64,000 nucleotides of DNA from Agrostemma githago (GCA_958450325.1 OY288259.1:29630734-29694733); one strand, 5' to 3'; counted from the first letter of the stretch, positions 33,918-45,520 are shown. Notes: a model not told the origin generated them from the sequence alone. Made by a program: numbers and translations.

Positions 33918-34927
33918 ACTATTCCTAAGACATGCAAAATAAGTAAAAACGGAGGATTAAATGAGAATAAATATGCATATGAACTGCGTTCATCACTGCC
34001 CGACACTTTAGACCGGCTCTCCGTAGAATATTAACCGTAGTCATCCCACTTGTTAGGGGTCGGTATCTTAGCACTAGGAGAGCGATGCCTGGGTGTATGC
34101 CTACACACCGCTTCATCCTCTCTCACAGGAGACCGATGCCTGGGTCGCTTCTCACGAGGTAGCTGAGGGAGCGTAGACTACGGACCCTTGGTCTGATGCT
34201 TCCCTAGCTCAATTGGTTGGCCCTGGTTGAGCCTCGCCTGCATGCTCTTCGACAGCCATGGTGCCTTTTGTTGCTTTCTGGCTGGTGTCAGTCTGCTAAA
34301 CACCCCAGACTGCTTTGGTCCTAGGTGCTTCGAGATGGGCTCTTTTGGCTTCAGCCGTTCTCGCATTCCTTGGGACAGAGATCCTTTCTCTGCTGACACA
34401 GTCAATTCCACGGTGTGGACAGATTCGTCCTTCTGTTGAGGAGGTTGTTCTTGGATGTCGGTCAGGAGGCGCTTCTTCGCCTGGACATACCTCTTGGCCG
34501 CCCTTTTCGCCTTTCTCTTGATATTCCTTGCGGTGGTTCGCTTTGTGCCTCCAGCGTCATCAGTGCTTGCGAAACGCAGGTGCCTGGGGGTTGTTGCTAT
34601 TCCGCCTGCCAGGTCCTCCGGCATAACCTGCTTGTTGAGCATCGCCGAGGTGGCAGCCTACTTGGCCTGGGGGGGAGTGAGCCCTAGGTTTAGACCTTGC
34701 TCTGCCTCCTGCTCGGCTGCGACTGTCGCACCTTTGCTCGGGTCTCCATGGAAGGTAGCCTGCCCAACTCACCGGAGTGTGGCGGCAGGCGTTACTTCTC
34801 TTGGTGTGATGGGCATGCCGTACCGGGGGACGATCATCTGTCCTGCCGGGTCAGCTCCCCCTTCAGTTTTCACAACTTCATGCATCTTCCGATGGCTTTT
34901 TCGTTCTTTGAGGACTTTTAACTCGAA
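33918..34927 (-). pseudogene. Tat-lineage gag 5' part, copy 1
   Basis: Follows the PBS of the Tat element. Open pieces are 34769-34972, 34560-34772 and 34178-34642; the last (154 codons) is basic (TTARNIKRKAKRAAKRYVQ near residues 36-54) and rich in Gln, Lys and Ser. Frame changes between pieces show damage. Further left, an Arg/His/Ser-rich stretch (RHRSPS-like) continues to about 33960. I recognise it by position and composition rather than by a conserved domain. It is cut at about 33918 by the Athila-type insertion. The long plus-strand frames here are antisense shadows. Confidence 0.55.
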
Positions 34928-34946
34928 ATCCCCGCTGGCGGCGCCA
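34928..34946 (-). other. Primer-binding site of Tat element, tRNA unassigned, copy 1
   Basis: The plus strand reads ATCCCCGCTGGCGGCGCCA, three bases from an LTR edge at 34950 and ending in CCA as a tRNA 3' end should. It resembles tRNA-Asp (ATCCCCGGCAACGGCGCCA) but differs in the acceptor region. I cannot assign the tRNA from memory. Confidence 0.7.
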
Positions 34947-34949
34947 AAT

Positions 34950-35648
34950 TGTTCGGGTATGGAAACAATCAAACCCGAATCGGATTCGGATATTAGATCT
35001 TGGTTTTACTTGGATCTGGTTCGATCCTTTTGGCTCACCTTCTTTCTCCTCTAGTAGTTGGACTTTCCCAGCAGAGGGGGTCTGTGACGTGCACAAGGAA
35101 CGCACAGGGCCTCGGAGTTGTCCGAGGGAACCCTCTCCGATGCCTAAATCAGCCCGTGTGTGCGCTTGAAGAACCTTACTCGTGAGGAGTAAGGTGGCGT
35201 TTTCTAGAGTGAGATTCTAGTGAGAGAAAGTTAATTACCCTCTTTTGTGGGAAAAAGTGAGGTATTTATAGGTTCCCACAAGAGAGAGTAAAAGAAAGAG
35301 AGAGAAAGATGGACACGTGGAGGCACGCCCTCCACTTGTTCCCTTTTACCTTAGGCTTGATCAGGAGGGTCTTCCCTACCCAGCCTGGGCTCGGCGGGGC
35401 ATGCTGTTCTGAAATCCTGAGACCAGAAGAGATCCCTTCTTCGTGTGAGGGTCGCAGGAGTGATCCGTCTCGGCAGCCCGAGGGCTGGGCCTCGGGTTTA
35501 GGACTTTCCAGGGATGCCCTAGAGGGTTGCTTGGAGGGGTCCAACTGATGGCCTGCGTAGCAGGCTATTCCGGGACTCGGATATTATCTGGACCGGGTCT
35601 GTCTCCAAACCTGACTGGTGGGCGACACGGGACCGGCAGCCGACCCCA
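34950..35648 (-). repeat. 5' LTR of Tat element, about 0.7 kb, copy 1
   Basis: Left end TGTTCGGGTATGG beside the PBS; right end set at GACCCCA (35648), giving TG...CA in element orientation. The right edge is less certain because no partner LTR is seen. Minus-strand TATAAATA is at 35263-35270. Upstream of it lie GC-rich inverted repeats such as GCCTGCGTAGCAGGC (about 35552-35566) and CCCGAGGGCTGGGCCTCGGG (about 35477-35496). Confidence 0.72.
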
Positions 35649-35966
35649 TTAGCTATAATTTGCATTTTTTGACTAATCTTTGTTTTTGTGTAATTAACTA
35701 ATTGTCTAATTATATAATGGCGGTATGTGAAATATTATTAGATTAGTTCTTTTGTTTGTTGTAGGCCTGTAGTGTTACATACTTACATCTTCAGCTTTTT
35801 CATCATCTACTCATTCTTATTTGTTATTGTTTCTGTTAAGCTTATTTTCTATCATTTGTTCTACTTAACTGCTTAAGTAAAGCTTTAATAACTGATAATT
35901 TATTGAAAATAAATTATTTAGTTCATCACTTAACTTCTTGTTTTATTGAACTCTAGGAATTAAGCT
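35649..35966 (+). other. AT-rich stretch upstream of BED ORF, possible intron ends
   Basis: No reading frame. Two candidate 3' splice sites are visible on the plus strand (TTTGTTGTAG near 35764, GAACTCTAG near 35957), the second 10 bp before the ATG at 35967. This may be an intron or leader of a hAT-type gene remnant. Confidence 0.35.
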
Positions 35967-36281
35967 ATGGATATTGATGCTAGTGATGGATTGCAAGTCG
36001 AAAATGTCTTTATTATTGATGCGACTGATTTCACTAAGATTGAACATAGAAGAAGTCCTGTGTGGAAGGAATATTGGGCAATCACACCGGAAAAAAGTGT
36101 GGACAAAAAATTGAGAGCTTTGTGCAAGCATGGTAAGAGTAAAACCTTTATAGCGGAATCAAGATATGGGACAACAAATTTGAATAATCATATTGAAAAA
36201 TGTAAGGCATGTCAACGCTACTTAAATGGTATTGACGTAGAATGGGCTACAACTCAATCCGCTACTTTAATTCAAAGCTGA
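35967..36281 (+). pseudogene. BED-type zinc-finger fragment of hAT transposase, copy 1
   Basis: A 104-codon ORF. Residues about 31-82 look like the DNA-binding BED finger found at the N-terminus of hAT transposases and their host-domesticated relatives: SPVWKEYW (Trp33, Trp37), Cys53, GTTNLNNHIEKC with His75 and Cys79. The second expected Cys, two residues after Cys53, is missing (CKHGKSK), so zinc binding is doubtful. It ends with a stop just after the finger, and no transposase core follows. It could be a broken hAT gene or a first exon with lost downstream exons. Copy 2 differs at residue 19 (Ala to Val). Confidence 0.6.
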
Positions 36282-36333
36282 AGTCAAGCTTCTCGCCATC
36301 TTGATTGTTTATTTTAATTGGAACAATGTTTTA

Positions 36334-36423
36334 CTCCCTCCATTCATAATCTTTTGTCCATTACATCATTATTTGTGAGATGTATTTTAATGAAACAGGA
36401 CAAAAGATAGTGAATGGAGGGAG
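36334..36423. mobile_element. Stowaway-type MITE, 90 bp, copy 1
   Basis: Inverted ends CTCCCTCCATTCATAATCTT and its near-complement (AAGATAGTGAATGGAGGGAG) flanked by TA on both sides. Size, TIR and TA target are typical of Stowaway/Mariner MITEs. Confidence 0.9.
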
Positions 36424-36425
36424 TA

Positions 36426-37099
36426 GCTTTTTATTCGTTGTCATAGGTCATAAATTTTAATTCTATTCAATAAGATCTGAAGGACTAAACTTGTATTGTT
36501 CTAAATTCTAATAAAGCATTGACATGACACAAAAAATGAATGGAATATTTCAATTTGACATCTTGAACAAGATGACCATTCATCCATTCGGTATAATAGA
36601 TGATGAGATGAAGTTTGATATACATAAACACCAAAGCTGCCGTCTAATAAAGAATATTTATGTACAATTTTAGTGACTCAAAATTTATCATTTGATAACA
36701 CTCGGTATAATTAAATTATCGAAACAAAATCAGTGAAGATGAAACATCTTGTAAATACTGGCTTAGAAAATGTTGAAGCTAAAGCATTATATTGATTTGT
36801 TATATTATTAGGTCATCTTCTAATAAAATTACTAGATTCGGGTCACTCCGGGTCTTAAGGTTGGCATTTTGTGATAATAATGCAGATTGATATCGATTCA
36901 GGTTAAAACCGTTCAAGTTGAAACACTTCAGGTTCATTTGATTTTGATTATATTTCGGATATTAAAAATTCAGTTCAGTTTCGAATCAATTCAGACTAAT
37001 TCAAGTTTTGGATAAAGGTTAAGTTGCATATTTCGAGTGCACGGTTAGGTTTGATTCAGGTAATTTCGATCGATTTCTCGGATTCGGTTTTATTTTGCG
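36426..37099. other. Unassigned AT-rich spacer, copy 1
   Basis: About 670 bp with no ORF. From about 36840 it has many CAGGTT/TTCAGTT-like words and looks like old degenerate repeat sequence. I see nothing further in it. Confidence 0.4.
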
Positions 37100-37784
37100 A
37101 CTTCTAAAGGATTACGGTAGGTCCTATAATAAGGAAGGTTTTTTTAGTAAAAAAAAGGTTGAATTTTGAAAAAAAAAGTCGGAGAAGGATCCTTACTTTT
37201 GAAATTAGCAGCATGCCGCCAGGACCGATTTTTGAAAAGTCGAGAATTTTGAGTTTCGAAATAGCATGTCGGCTAAAAATAGGCTATTTTGAGTCAAATT
37301 ATAAGTCTAAATTTCGGCAGCATTCCGAGATTTTTGAAAACTTGACATATTTGAAGAGATGCATTTTTGAAATGATGATTTTTTGAAAATGACACGGAAA
37401 CCAAGTAGCAAGTAGTCAAACAAGCATTATGACGACAGCATGCATGCTTTACACTAAGTCTCGGTCGGTCAAATAGTGTCTATACTAACACCGATGGCTC
37501 TTTCGTAAATCAGGACGGACTCCATAAGCCGAATAGGACTTAGAACATGCCGTTAAGCTCATACAAATTCGGCCATAGATGTCTTTAGCGCACCCATGTA
37601 GGAATACACCGAGGTATAGTGGGACATCGGTCACAAGTAACCGGCCCGAAAAAAGTTAGGGTTATGCATGAACCATCAAACTAAAACACGCACTTTAATA
37701 ACCAATCGATTTCTCTTCGAGTCTCACTCTGAGAATCCCGATGACAGGTGGTACATCAGGTATCCTCCAATGGAGTCGCCAAAT
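37100..37784 (-). other. Leader of second Ogre-like element with decayed PBS, copy 1
   Basis: Related to 22200-22878 of the first Ogre-like element (shared words GGCTAAAAATAGGCTATTTT and CTAAGTCTCGGTCGGTC). The PBS position 37762-37781 (ATCCTCCAATGGAGTCGCCA on plus) has drifted from the tRNA-Arg match. The rest of the internal region and the other LTR are missing on the left. Confidence 0.7.
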
Positions 37785-40586
37785 TGTGGACATGGAAAAG
37801 TACACCCCGACGCCGCCGCGCGTGGGTTTGGGTAGGCGAATGAATCTCGTGGTGAGATTGTTCTCGGTTTGAAATTTAAATCGAAGTTGGAGTCGCCACC
37901 GAACTTTATGGGAGTTCTAACCCGTTTGAACTCACTCTATACTTAGACGTATCGCGCACAAAGCACAACTTGCCTTATAGTATTAGAGCTTGTGAGGTTC
38001 GTCCCTTTGCATAATGATAACAATGTCAAATTATCGAATATCGTGCATCGAATGACTCTTGTTGCCAATGGTTTCGGGCATCCGGGTACCAAAGGTTCTA
38101 AGTAAGGGGTGAAGGTACGTGTTGGGAAGCCAATGAAGGATACCCAACCCCGCCCGCACATAGCGGCCTTTTCTAATTAAGATATCGATTGGTGTTTAAG
38201 TACGCGCGTTAATAAGACGATGAAAATTTATGACAACAATTGTTTTAGGGTATACATGCGAATTACGTGTTCATTACGTCATTTAATGCATCTTTAGAAC
38301 TTGTCGGAGTTGAACTTAGCATGTGGGTTCATTTAAAAGCGATAAATGTCATGCAATGAATTAAATAACTTGAAAATAGAGATTACAAGTTACACTGGTA
38401 GAATACAACCCGGAATTCACAATACAACAAGCAATTATAATATCGAGTTAGAAACGGTAACGTAAACTATATACAGTCTCGTAAATAGAAACGCAAACTG
38501 AAACCGTAAACCAAACGCTTGAACAGACTTCGACTAGTTACGCATTATGTTGCATATTGATCAAATGACAGACGCTCAGGCGCGTGAGCCGGTGCGACCT
38601 GGAACTCAGACGCCTGATGTGCGGCGACCCAGCCTTTAGGCGCCTACAAGGAGGTGCCCAAATGGAAAGCATATGGGACAGAGCGGGATGCTAGCTTGCC
38701 TCGAAGTCTCGTCCCGACTTATCCTAGTGAAATATGATTGCCTTGATTTATCAAATATCGAGTCCGACTAAAGAGTCGTCGATATAGGATTAACATCGAG
38801 AGGCATTCACTCAAAGTCGTAAAGAGAAGAAAACAAATATGAAATGTGAGCTTTGGAAGGAGACACGTGATAGATTAGCACGAGTCGACTAGCGTCGCAA
38901 GTGTTATTCCCTAGACGAGATTCGTAACGTTGTTGACTATCTATATTAAAAGTCTACGATATTTCATTTCGATCATAATTATGTACTTGTCCTTGATCCT
39001 CCTGGTTTATGATTTAGATCGAATATATCGACTTAATACGAATATTGGAGCCCTCTGTATCGCGACGTCGTTATTGGATCGTGCAGACCGTACGACTCTC
39101 GGATTGACGTCATTGGGTTTCGTATTACTTCGATTTTTGATGACTCTTCACGTGCGACATTCGATTACGAAATCGACATCAAACATTTAGAGCGACGTTT
39201 AAAAGTGACATCGAAAACAATCGACGAAGGATTCTGCGATCGCGTCATAACCCGATGGGTCAGGCGCACGCCATGAAGCATCCTGACCATCAGGCGCCTG
39301 GGGTGGTGTGCCTCAATTGTGAGGCGCCACCTGCCGTGCGTTCTGTCTGATGGTTATGCGGACTTTGGGCAAAATCGATTATTGAATGTGTTCCATTGGA
39401 ATGATCGATTCGTCATCGCAAACATTAGGCCCTTTGCATTTCGGCGTCGTAGTTTGGCCTTTAGGGCCTATGATGCTCGAATTAGCGTCATCGAACGTTT
39501 GCTCGAATCATGCTTTTGAAATATTTTTATGATAATATACGCAGTATTAATATGACGGTATTATAAGAACGTTTTAGGGGGTTGACTCGCCTTAAACAAC
39601 CAATTATTCGGGGTGGCGAGATAAGCGATCGACGACTCGAGTGCGGTACTCTTGTGTTCGTGTTTTCTTATCTCATCACCCTTTGTATTCGATACATAAA
39701 AGAGCGAGTATTTTATAGTCAAATGTTAGTAGTTAGATGTTAGGAATGAAAAAGTAAAATGTTAGATGCGAGAAATTAAATGTTAGTATACGGTAAATAA
39801 AATGTTGGTGTAGTTAGAGTACGATAAGTAAATGAGTTTAGGATTAGAAATGATGAGGTTTGAACACCCTCAATCTACATGTCAAATGCTTCCAAATACG
39901 GGCTCGCGGTGTATTTTCGTAGACACAGGGAGCGGTTTGATGAATGTAGGAGGAGTTAGGGTGTGTGTGAAGGGGAGGAAAGCTCACGGATTTTTTATTA
40001 AGAGCTCCGATCCGGAAATGAAAATGGCGACCCTTGAAACTATGGACGTAAGGGTGTATTTTTAAAGATTTGTGAAATATTCTGACTCCGGAATTCAGGC
40101 GCCTGGAGGCCTTCGCCTTGGTATTGGGGCGCCCCATTTGAGGCGGCTCAGTTCTGGGGCGCTTGGATGCATGCGGTTGAAATCGCGCGTATCGGAAGTT
40201 GCTCAAAATACATATTGGTATCCGGGTTATTCGAGGCAAGATTTCATTCCGTTTGGACATGGACTTTGAGTGTATTTGGACGCTTTTTGAGTTTGGTTTG
40301 TTTCGGATTTTTCGGCTTTGACAAGGTTTGACTCGGTCGACAAAAGACGGTTTTGCTCTCGGTGGCGGTTTTGGCTCAAAGTAGCTTTATTTTATTGGAA
40401 ACGACCCACTGAGTTTTGATTTCAGGTCGGTTTTGAGAGATTTGTACTCTGCCAAGTGCCCACGTCGGATACTATTGATTCTAAGTCCGTATTCGAGTGC
40501 ATTGATCCATGTTAACGTCTGATCATCATCGGGTGTTTTGTTGGAGACTGCTAAAGACATGAGCATGCAAAATGCGGGTATCTACA
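37785..40586 (-). repeat. 5' LTR of second Ogre-like element, 2.8 kb, copy 1
   Basis: Runs from TGTGGACATGG to GGTATCTACA, the same terminal words as the Ogre-like LTRs at 13409 and 22879, but diverged and about 0.57 kb longer. Minus-strand TATAAAAT at 39710-39717 is a likely TATA box. Three separate clusters of GC-rich AGGCGCC-type palindromes lie inside (38574-38668, 39258-39333, 40097-40170). Reading frames here have no known domain. Confidence 0.82.
38574..40170 (-). repeat. Three AGGCGCC palindrome clusters in one LTR, copy 1
   Basis: Cluster 1 (38574-38668): CAGGCGCGTG, CAGACGCCTG, TAGGCGCCTA. Cluster 2 (39258-39333): CAGGCGCACGCC, CAGGCGCCTG, GAGGCGCC. Cluster 3 (40097-40170): CAGGCGCCTG, GGGGCGCCCC, GAGGCGG, GGGGCGC. 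In element orientation cluster 3 is upstream of the TATA box and clusters 1-2 downstream. Confidence 0.7.
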
Positions 40587-41242
40587 AGTAATCAAATCAG
40601 GGTGGTATGAGATTGGAACTTGATTCCTTATACACGGTGTTTGGTTCATTTCTGGAATCAACTTCACCTTCTTTCCTTATGTTTGGATAAAAAAAATAGT
40701 GGAATGAGGAAACAATTTTTTTTGATTTTAAATTTTTTAAACTCTTTTACGATTTTATTATAACAATCCATATATTAATGTAATACTACTATAAGTATTG
40801 GGAAAATAAATTACTAAATTAGAATTCAAATTGTAAAATTTCCAAAATAAAATAAAACATACGGAGTAATTCAAATAAAGAAGAGAAGAGGATGTGAGTG
40901 TGATATTAAGACTTGTAATTGACAGCAAAGAAGAGAATAAGAATAGTTGAAGTAATTAATTTTTTGATACCTAGGGTTTGGTATGAGTTATACACTTATA
41001 CCCACCCCACCCAAGAGTTTTTAAAACTCATACCTTGTGGGGTTGAGATATGAGTATCAAAATATCAAAAGTGTAAACCAAACACAAGGTATAGGTTTAG
41101 ACCCCTCCATACCCCCTACCTTATACCCTAATAATTTGTCCAGTCAAACAGCCCCTTAGATGGTGAACCTTAAAAATAAAAATAGGAAGACACATAAAAA
41201 ACGATCTCAATACTAGATGAAATATAAAAGACTTATGGAGTA
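40587..41242. other. Non-coding spacer with possible MITE remnant, copy 1
   Basis: Right after the Ogre-like LTR. The part 40970-41160 has words common at hAT/Harbinger MITE ends (GGTTTGGTATGAG, AAACCAAACACAAGG, CAGTCAAACAGCCCCTTAG), but I cannot find a matching left terminus, so it may be truncated by the LTR element. No gene. Confidence 0.35.
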
Positions 41243-41328
41243 CTCCTCTCATTCTTTGAAAAAATACCATTTGAATATAATATACTATTCATTTGAATAA
41301 AAAAATGTATTTTTTCAGTGGAAGGGAG
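41243..41328. mobile_element. Stowaway-type MITE, 86 bp, copy 1
   Basis: Ends CTCCTCTCATTCTTTG and the near-complement of CTCCCTTCCACTGAAAAA, flanked by TA on both sides. Longer inner inverted repeats (GAAAAAATAC, ATTTGAATA) support a foldback. Confidence 0.8.
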
Positions 41329-41330
41329 TA

Positions 41331-41857
41331 TGACTTATGGTTATATGACCCTTGACTAAAGTGATACATACTCCAAATCTTGTTTTTATATGTTTTCTAG
41401 GTTTGAAATTTTATTTGAGTCAACCTTGGGAAAAAAAAACGACCAAGGAGTTCGGATGTACTAGCTCCAAGATTTTTTTTAACTTATTTTCTCTTCATTA
41501 TAATATCGGTTTACCTCAAAACTTTTGTACAGTAAATTTTAAGAAATAAGGTACGAAGTAAAAAGTAAGAATATTATTGATAAATCAAAATGTTTCATGA
41601 GTCCACTCAAATTAAAGTGGGTGAAAAATAGTGACATTTATATAATAGACGTAAAATATAAGTGTTAATCATAATCTAGTACTCCTACATAGTACTCAGT
41701 ATATGATACTCGTAATTCTTTTACCAAACGGAGAACGTAAACTTTGATTTGATGATTCGTTTATGGTAAGGGTAACTTTATTTGGATGACAGAGACTAAC
41801 TCATTAAGTTTAGTTAACTCCACTTCACTTCACCTTGGTTCATTTCGATTCATTTTG
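41331..41857. other. Unassigned AT-rich spacer, copy 1
   Basis: About 530 bp between a MITE and the Tekay-like LTR fragment. No convincing gene or repeat seen. Confidence 0.4.
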
Positions 41858-43448
41858 TGTAATCCTCTACAAATTCTAACGCAATACAGTGGCGGAAACA
41901 CTGTAGAGTTGGGATTAAAACACACTGACAAACTTTATCTTATGAAACGAAATGGTAAGTCAATACAAAGGCCTCTTTTTACAAAAGGGCTAAAAAGAAA
42001 ATTCTCCAAACGAGTTATACAAATCCATAAATTACATTAATAAAGAAAGAGTAGGATCCATGCTACTCGCTAGCTCACACCCAAAACCCAACAACAAATA
42101 CCTGTCATGTTATAAACATAACATCCACGTCAGTGGGGAGTAACTCGGACGTTCTCCCAGCCATATTATATCATATGGAAAAATAATAGTCTTATTATAT
42201 CAAAATATTTAAAAAGAGAAAACAATAAAACGATATAATAAAAATAAGTTTTCAACGAAACTTAAAGCACTTGTCAACCTGCAAGTAAAAAATCAATCGA
42301 TAATAATAATATTCAAAAATAGCGTTATGGAAATTCGATCAGTGTGCACAAGGCTAGACTTTCACTAGGATAATACTGGAAAATAGCTTCGAGAACTGTA
42401 GACTTAACTCATAACAGAATCCAGTCTCTAACTAGGCAACTCAACTATAACAGGACTGTGTGCAGCGAGGTTCTAGTTTAAGTACTGCACACCCCTCCTA
42501 GACAACAAATATGTCTAGTTCAGCTGACGACGACTAACACGATGTGATATCTAGCTTAAAGTCAAAACATACACTCTCCTGGGCGAAACTACGCCCAGTT
42601 CAACGACCAAATGTGCCCCAAATAGGCACACCGGCATTATAGCTGATGGCAAAAACGTACATCCCAGACTATATTACTCTAACCCCACACTTATTCTTAT
42701 TCCATAACTCCTAAACAAAGCCATTATCGATAAATAAACAAAAGGTATAATTATTATAAATAACATGAATAAAAGGAATAAACATTTTATATTAAAAGGG
42801 AAACTTTCTATAAATAGAAACTTACTAATTTTAGAAACTTACTGAAAATAGAAATATTGTTATAGAAAACTCGTAAGTTATTAAAATAAGTGATACTTAT
42901 AAAAATAGCATTTCTAACGAAATTAACATTTTATTATTATCGTCGTTATCGTAACTTTAATATATTTCTAAATTCGTTCCTCAAAAATATAAATAAAATA
43001 TAATAAGTAATATTTAGTATTGTACAAATAATTAGAAAATCGAGTTAAAACTAAAAATTTTAGAAAATAGATGTTTTAAGAAACACAATATCAAAATTAA
43101 TTGAGTCAATGAGTTGTATAAAAGAAATGAGATTTACAAAGATTTCAAATTATTTTTAATAAATAGCTTTTACTAATAAATAATACGGATTTTAATAAAA
43201 ATAGTCAATCGGAAATTATTAGTGAAAATAGTCTCGACTAAAAATATATTTAAAACTAAAACGACTATTTTCTCATTTATTAGTATAAATCGTAAAACAA
43301 AAATTAATTTATTGAACGAGTATACAAATCTCGATTATAGTATAAAAACACGATTTTGAGTTAAAAACTAGAAATTAACGAAATATGACGAAAATATGAA
43401 ATCGATATTATTTAGTTACTAGTATCACGATAACCAACAAAATATTAT
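41858..43448 (-). repeat. Truncated Tekay-like LTR with no adjacent PBS, copy 1
   Basis: Begins TGTAATCC and follows the LTR at 4135 (GATACAGTGGCGGAAACACT, the three hairpins at 42498-42630, and ACATCCCAGACTATATTACT). No tRNA-Met PBS precedes it on the left, so it is a solo LTR or a 3' LTR. It is cut at 43448 by the junction with the next duplication copy, keeping about 1.59 kb. Confidence 0.85.
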
Positions 43449-43872
43449 AACCCCGAAAGTACACTTCTTAGGGTTTAACTTCATCTGATAGGCTCGCAGG
43501 GAGGCGAATGTCTCCTTCAGGTCCTTCAGATGCTCTGCCTCTCCCTTGCTTTTTACTATGACACCATCCACATATGCCTCTAGGTTCCTGCCTTTTTGTT
43601 TCTCGAATACTTGGTCTACCAAATGTTGATAGGTTGCCCCAACATTTTTCAGGTCAAAGGGCATCATTTTGTATATGTACGTTCCTGCACTAGTAAGGAA
43701 TGCACACTTCACCCTGTCTGGTTGCCACAGGTATACCTGGTGGTAACCTGAGAAGGCATCCAGGAAGCTTAACATCGAGTGCCCACTGGTAGCGTCGACC
43801 ATCTGATTAATTCTCGGCAGGGGTAGCAATATTTTGGACATGCTTTGTTAAGGTTGATGAAGCCCACGCACA
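43449..43872 (-). pseudogene. Tat-lineage RT fragment, copy 2
   Basis: Same fragment as in copy 1, cut at its RT end by the duplication joint (AACCCCGAAA shared). One G is missing in the run near 43821, shifting the start of the frame. The YVDG box is retained. Confidence 0.82.
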
Positions 43873-44052
43873 TCCCTTAGGCTCCTGAGGCTTTCTTTAC
43901 CATAACCACATTAGCAAGCCATTCTGGGTAGTTGCAGCTTTCGATGAAGTCGGCTTTCAAGAGCTTTTCTATTTCCTCTCTGATAGCTAGGTCCTTCTCA
44001 GCTGACATGTTTCTCTTCTTTTTCCTTACTGGCCGAGCATCTGGGTTGACAT

Positions 44053-44673
44053 TCAGCTTGTGAACAATATGACTTGGGTCAACTCCCGAATTTCGTCGGC
44101 CGAGTAGGCAAAGACATCTTTGTTGTCCCGTAGGACTTTGATCAGCCTTTCTCTATAAGGTTCTTCCAGATCAGTGCCGACAAGGACCGACCTTCCTGAC
44201 TCTAGTTCCACCAGCATGCTCTCACCCCCAGGTTCTGGGTGGTCAGATGGTGTCTTGATGGCCAATTGGTCAGCCAGAATCTCCCCCTCGCTGTTGGGGG
44301 AGCTGTCTGCCTTCCTTTTCCCTTTTCTTTCAGCCTCATGGGTGCGCAAGGCGACTGAATAACACTTCCTAGCCGACTCTTGATCTCCGTGGACCTTGCC
44401 TTCCATGCCAAAGTCAGTGACGTAGGTTAAAGTCAACGCTCTGATAGATATGGCTGCCTTTACCTCGTCCAGAGTGGTTGCCAAAGAGGGCATTGTATGC
44501 TGATTTTGCGTCCACCACCACGAAGCACTCCAATCTTTTCTAGATTTAAAAACTACCTTTTCCAGAATTGATTTAATTTCTCGATTAGATACTTCTACTT
44601 GGCCGCTTGTTTGAGGGTGATAAGCCAATCCGGTACGTTGCATAACACCATATTTCTGTAGCAAAGTCTCCAA
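44053..44673 (-). pseudogene. Chimeric Athila integrase / Tat protease ORF, copy 2
   Basis: 206 codons, identical to the copy 1 ORF except Arg for Cys at residue 110 (SVALRTHE). The full-length frame shows that no new stop has arisen since duplication, which over so short a time says nothing about selection. Confidence 0.8.
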
Positions 44674-44701
44674 TCTCTTCTCGTGGAAGTGTGAACCTCC
44701 A

Positions 44702-45520
44702 TCACTGATAATGGCTCGAGGAACCCCAAACCAAGGGAAAATTTATTTTCTTAAAGAGATTCATGACCACCTTAGCATCGTTCGTAGGATAAGCTACCGC
44801 CTCGACCCATTTGGACACATAATCCACTGCAACTAGAATATATCGGTTACCAAAAGAAGAAAGAAACGGACCTTGATAATCGATTCCCCATACGTCGAAA
44901 ATCTTGACCTCTAATATACCGGTTTGTGGCATCTCATGTCATCTAGAAATATTACCGGATCGTTGGCAAGCATCATAAGCAAGGATAAATCCTTGAGCAT
45001 CTTTAAATAAAGTCGGCCAATAAAATCCGGATTGTAATACCTTAGCAACGGTGCGAGATGGACCATGATGACCACCATAGGGAGAAGAATGACAACCTTC
45101 CAAGACACCTCTAACTTCCCAGTCTGGTACGCACTTCCGAAAAATTCCATCCGTGCATTCTCGAAATAGGTAAGGATCATCCCAATAATACCTCCTCACA
45201 TCAGATAAGAATTTCTTCTTTTGTTGATAAGTACAATTAGGACGAAGATAACCACCAACCAAAAAGTTAGCAAAATCGGCATACCATGGCTCGTTGGTAG
45301 TTAACTCGGCAAGGGTGATTCCAAGTAAGGAATCGTCGGGAAAAGAATCATCAATCGGCAGGATTAATACGTCTTCATCGAATCTAAGCCGTGATAAATG
45401 ATCAGCTACAATATTCTCGGCTCCCTTCTTATCCCGAATCTCTAGATCAAATTCTTGGAGTAGTAGGATCCAACGAATTAATCTAGGCTTTGCTTCCTTC
45501 TTTGGTAAGAGGTACTTCAA
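44702..45520 (-). pseudogene. Athila-lineage RNase H end and integrase, copy 2
   Basis: Frames 44702-44932 and 44939-45520. Relative to copy 1: Ile for Val in GAENIVADH, Val for Gly in DEDVLI, and Asn for Ile in KKINFP. The same stop and Tyr-for-Cys change are present. Confidence 0.84.

Larger units (their letters stand above)
27609..43448. repeat. Segmental tandem duplication, copy 1
   Basis: Corresponds to 43449-60018, starting at the shared AACCCCGAAA. It is 15,840 bp, shorter than copy 2 mainly by a 729-bp deletion at 33912-33917. Left of 27609 the Tat RT sequence continues for about 200 bp, so this copy keeps the original left flank. Confidence 0.93.

Noticed and set aside
34455..35054. 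199-codon plus-strand ORF, also at 51025-51624
   Set aside because: It runs antisense through the Tat gag start, PBS and LTR end; it is a shadow of GC-rich coding sequence.
39844..40260. 138-codon minus-strand ORF, also at 56415-56831
   Set aside because: It is inside the second Ogre-like LTR and spans its palindrome cluster; no known domain.
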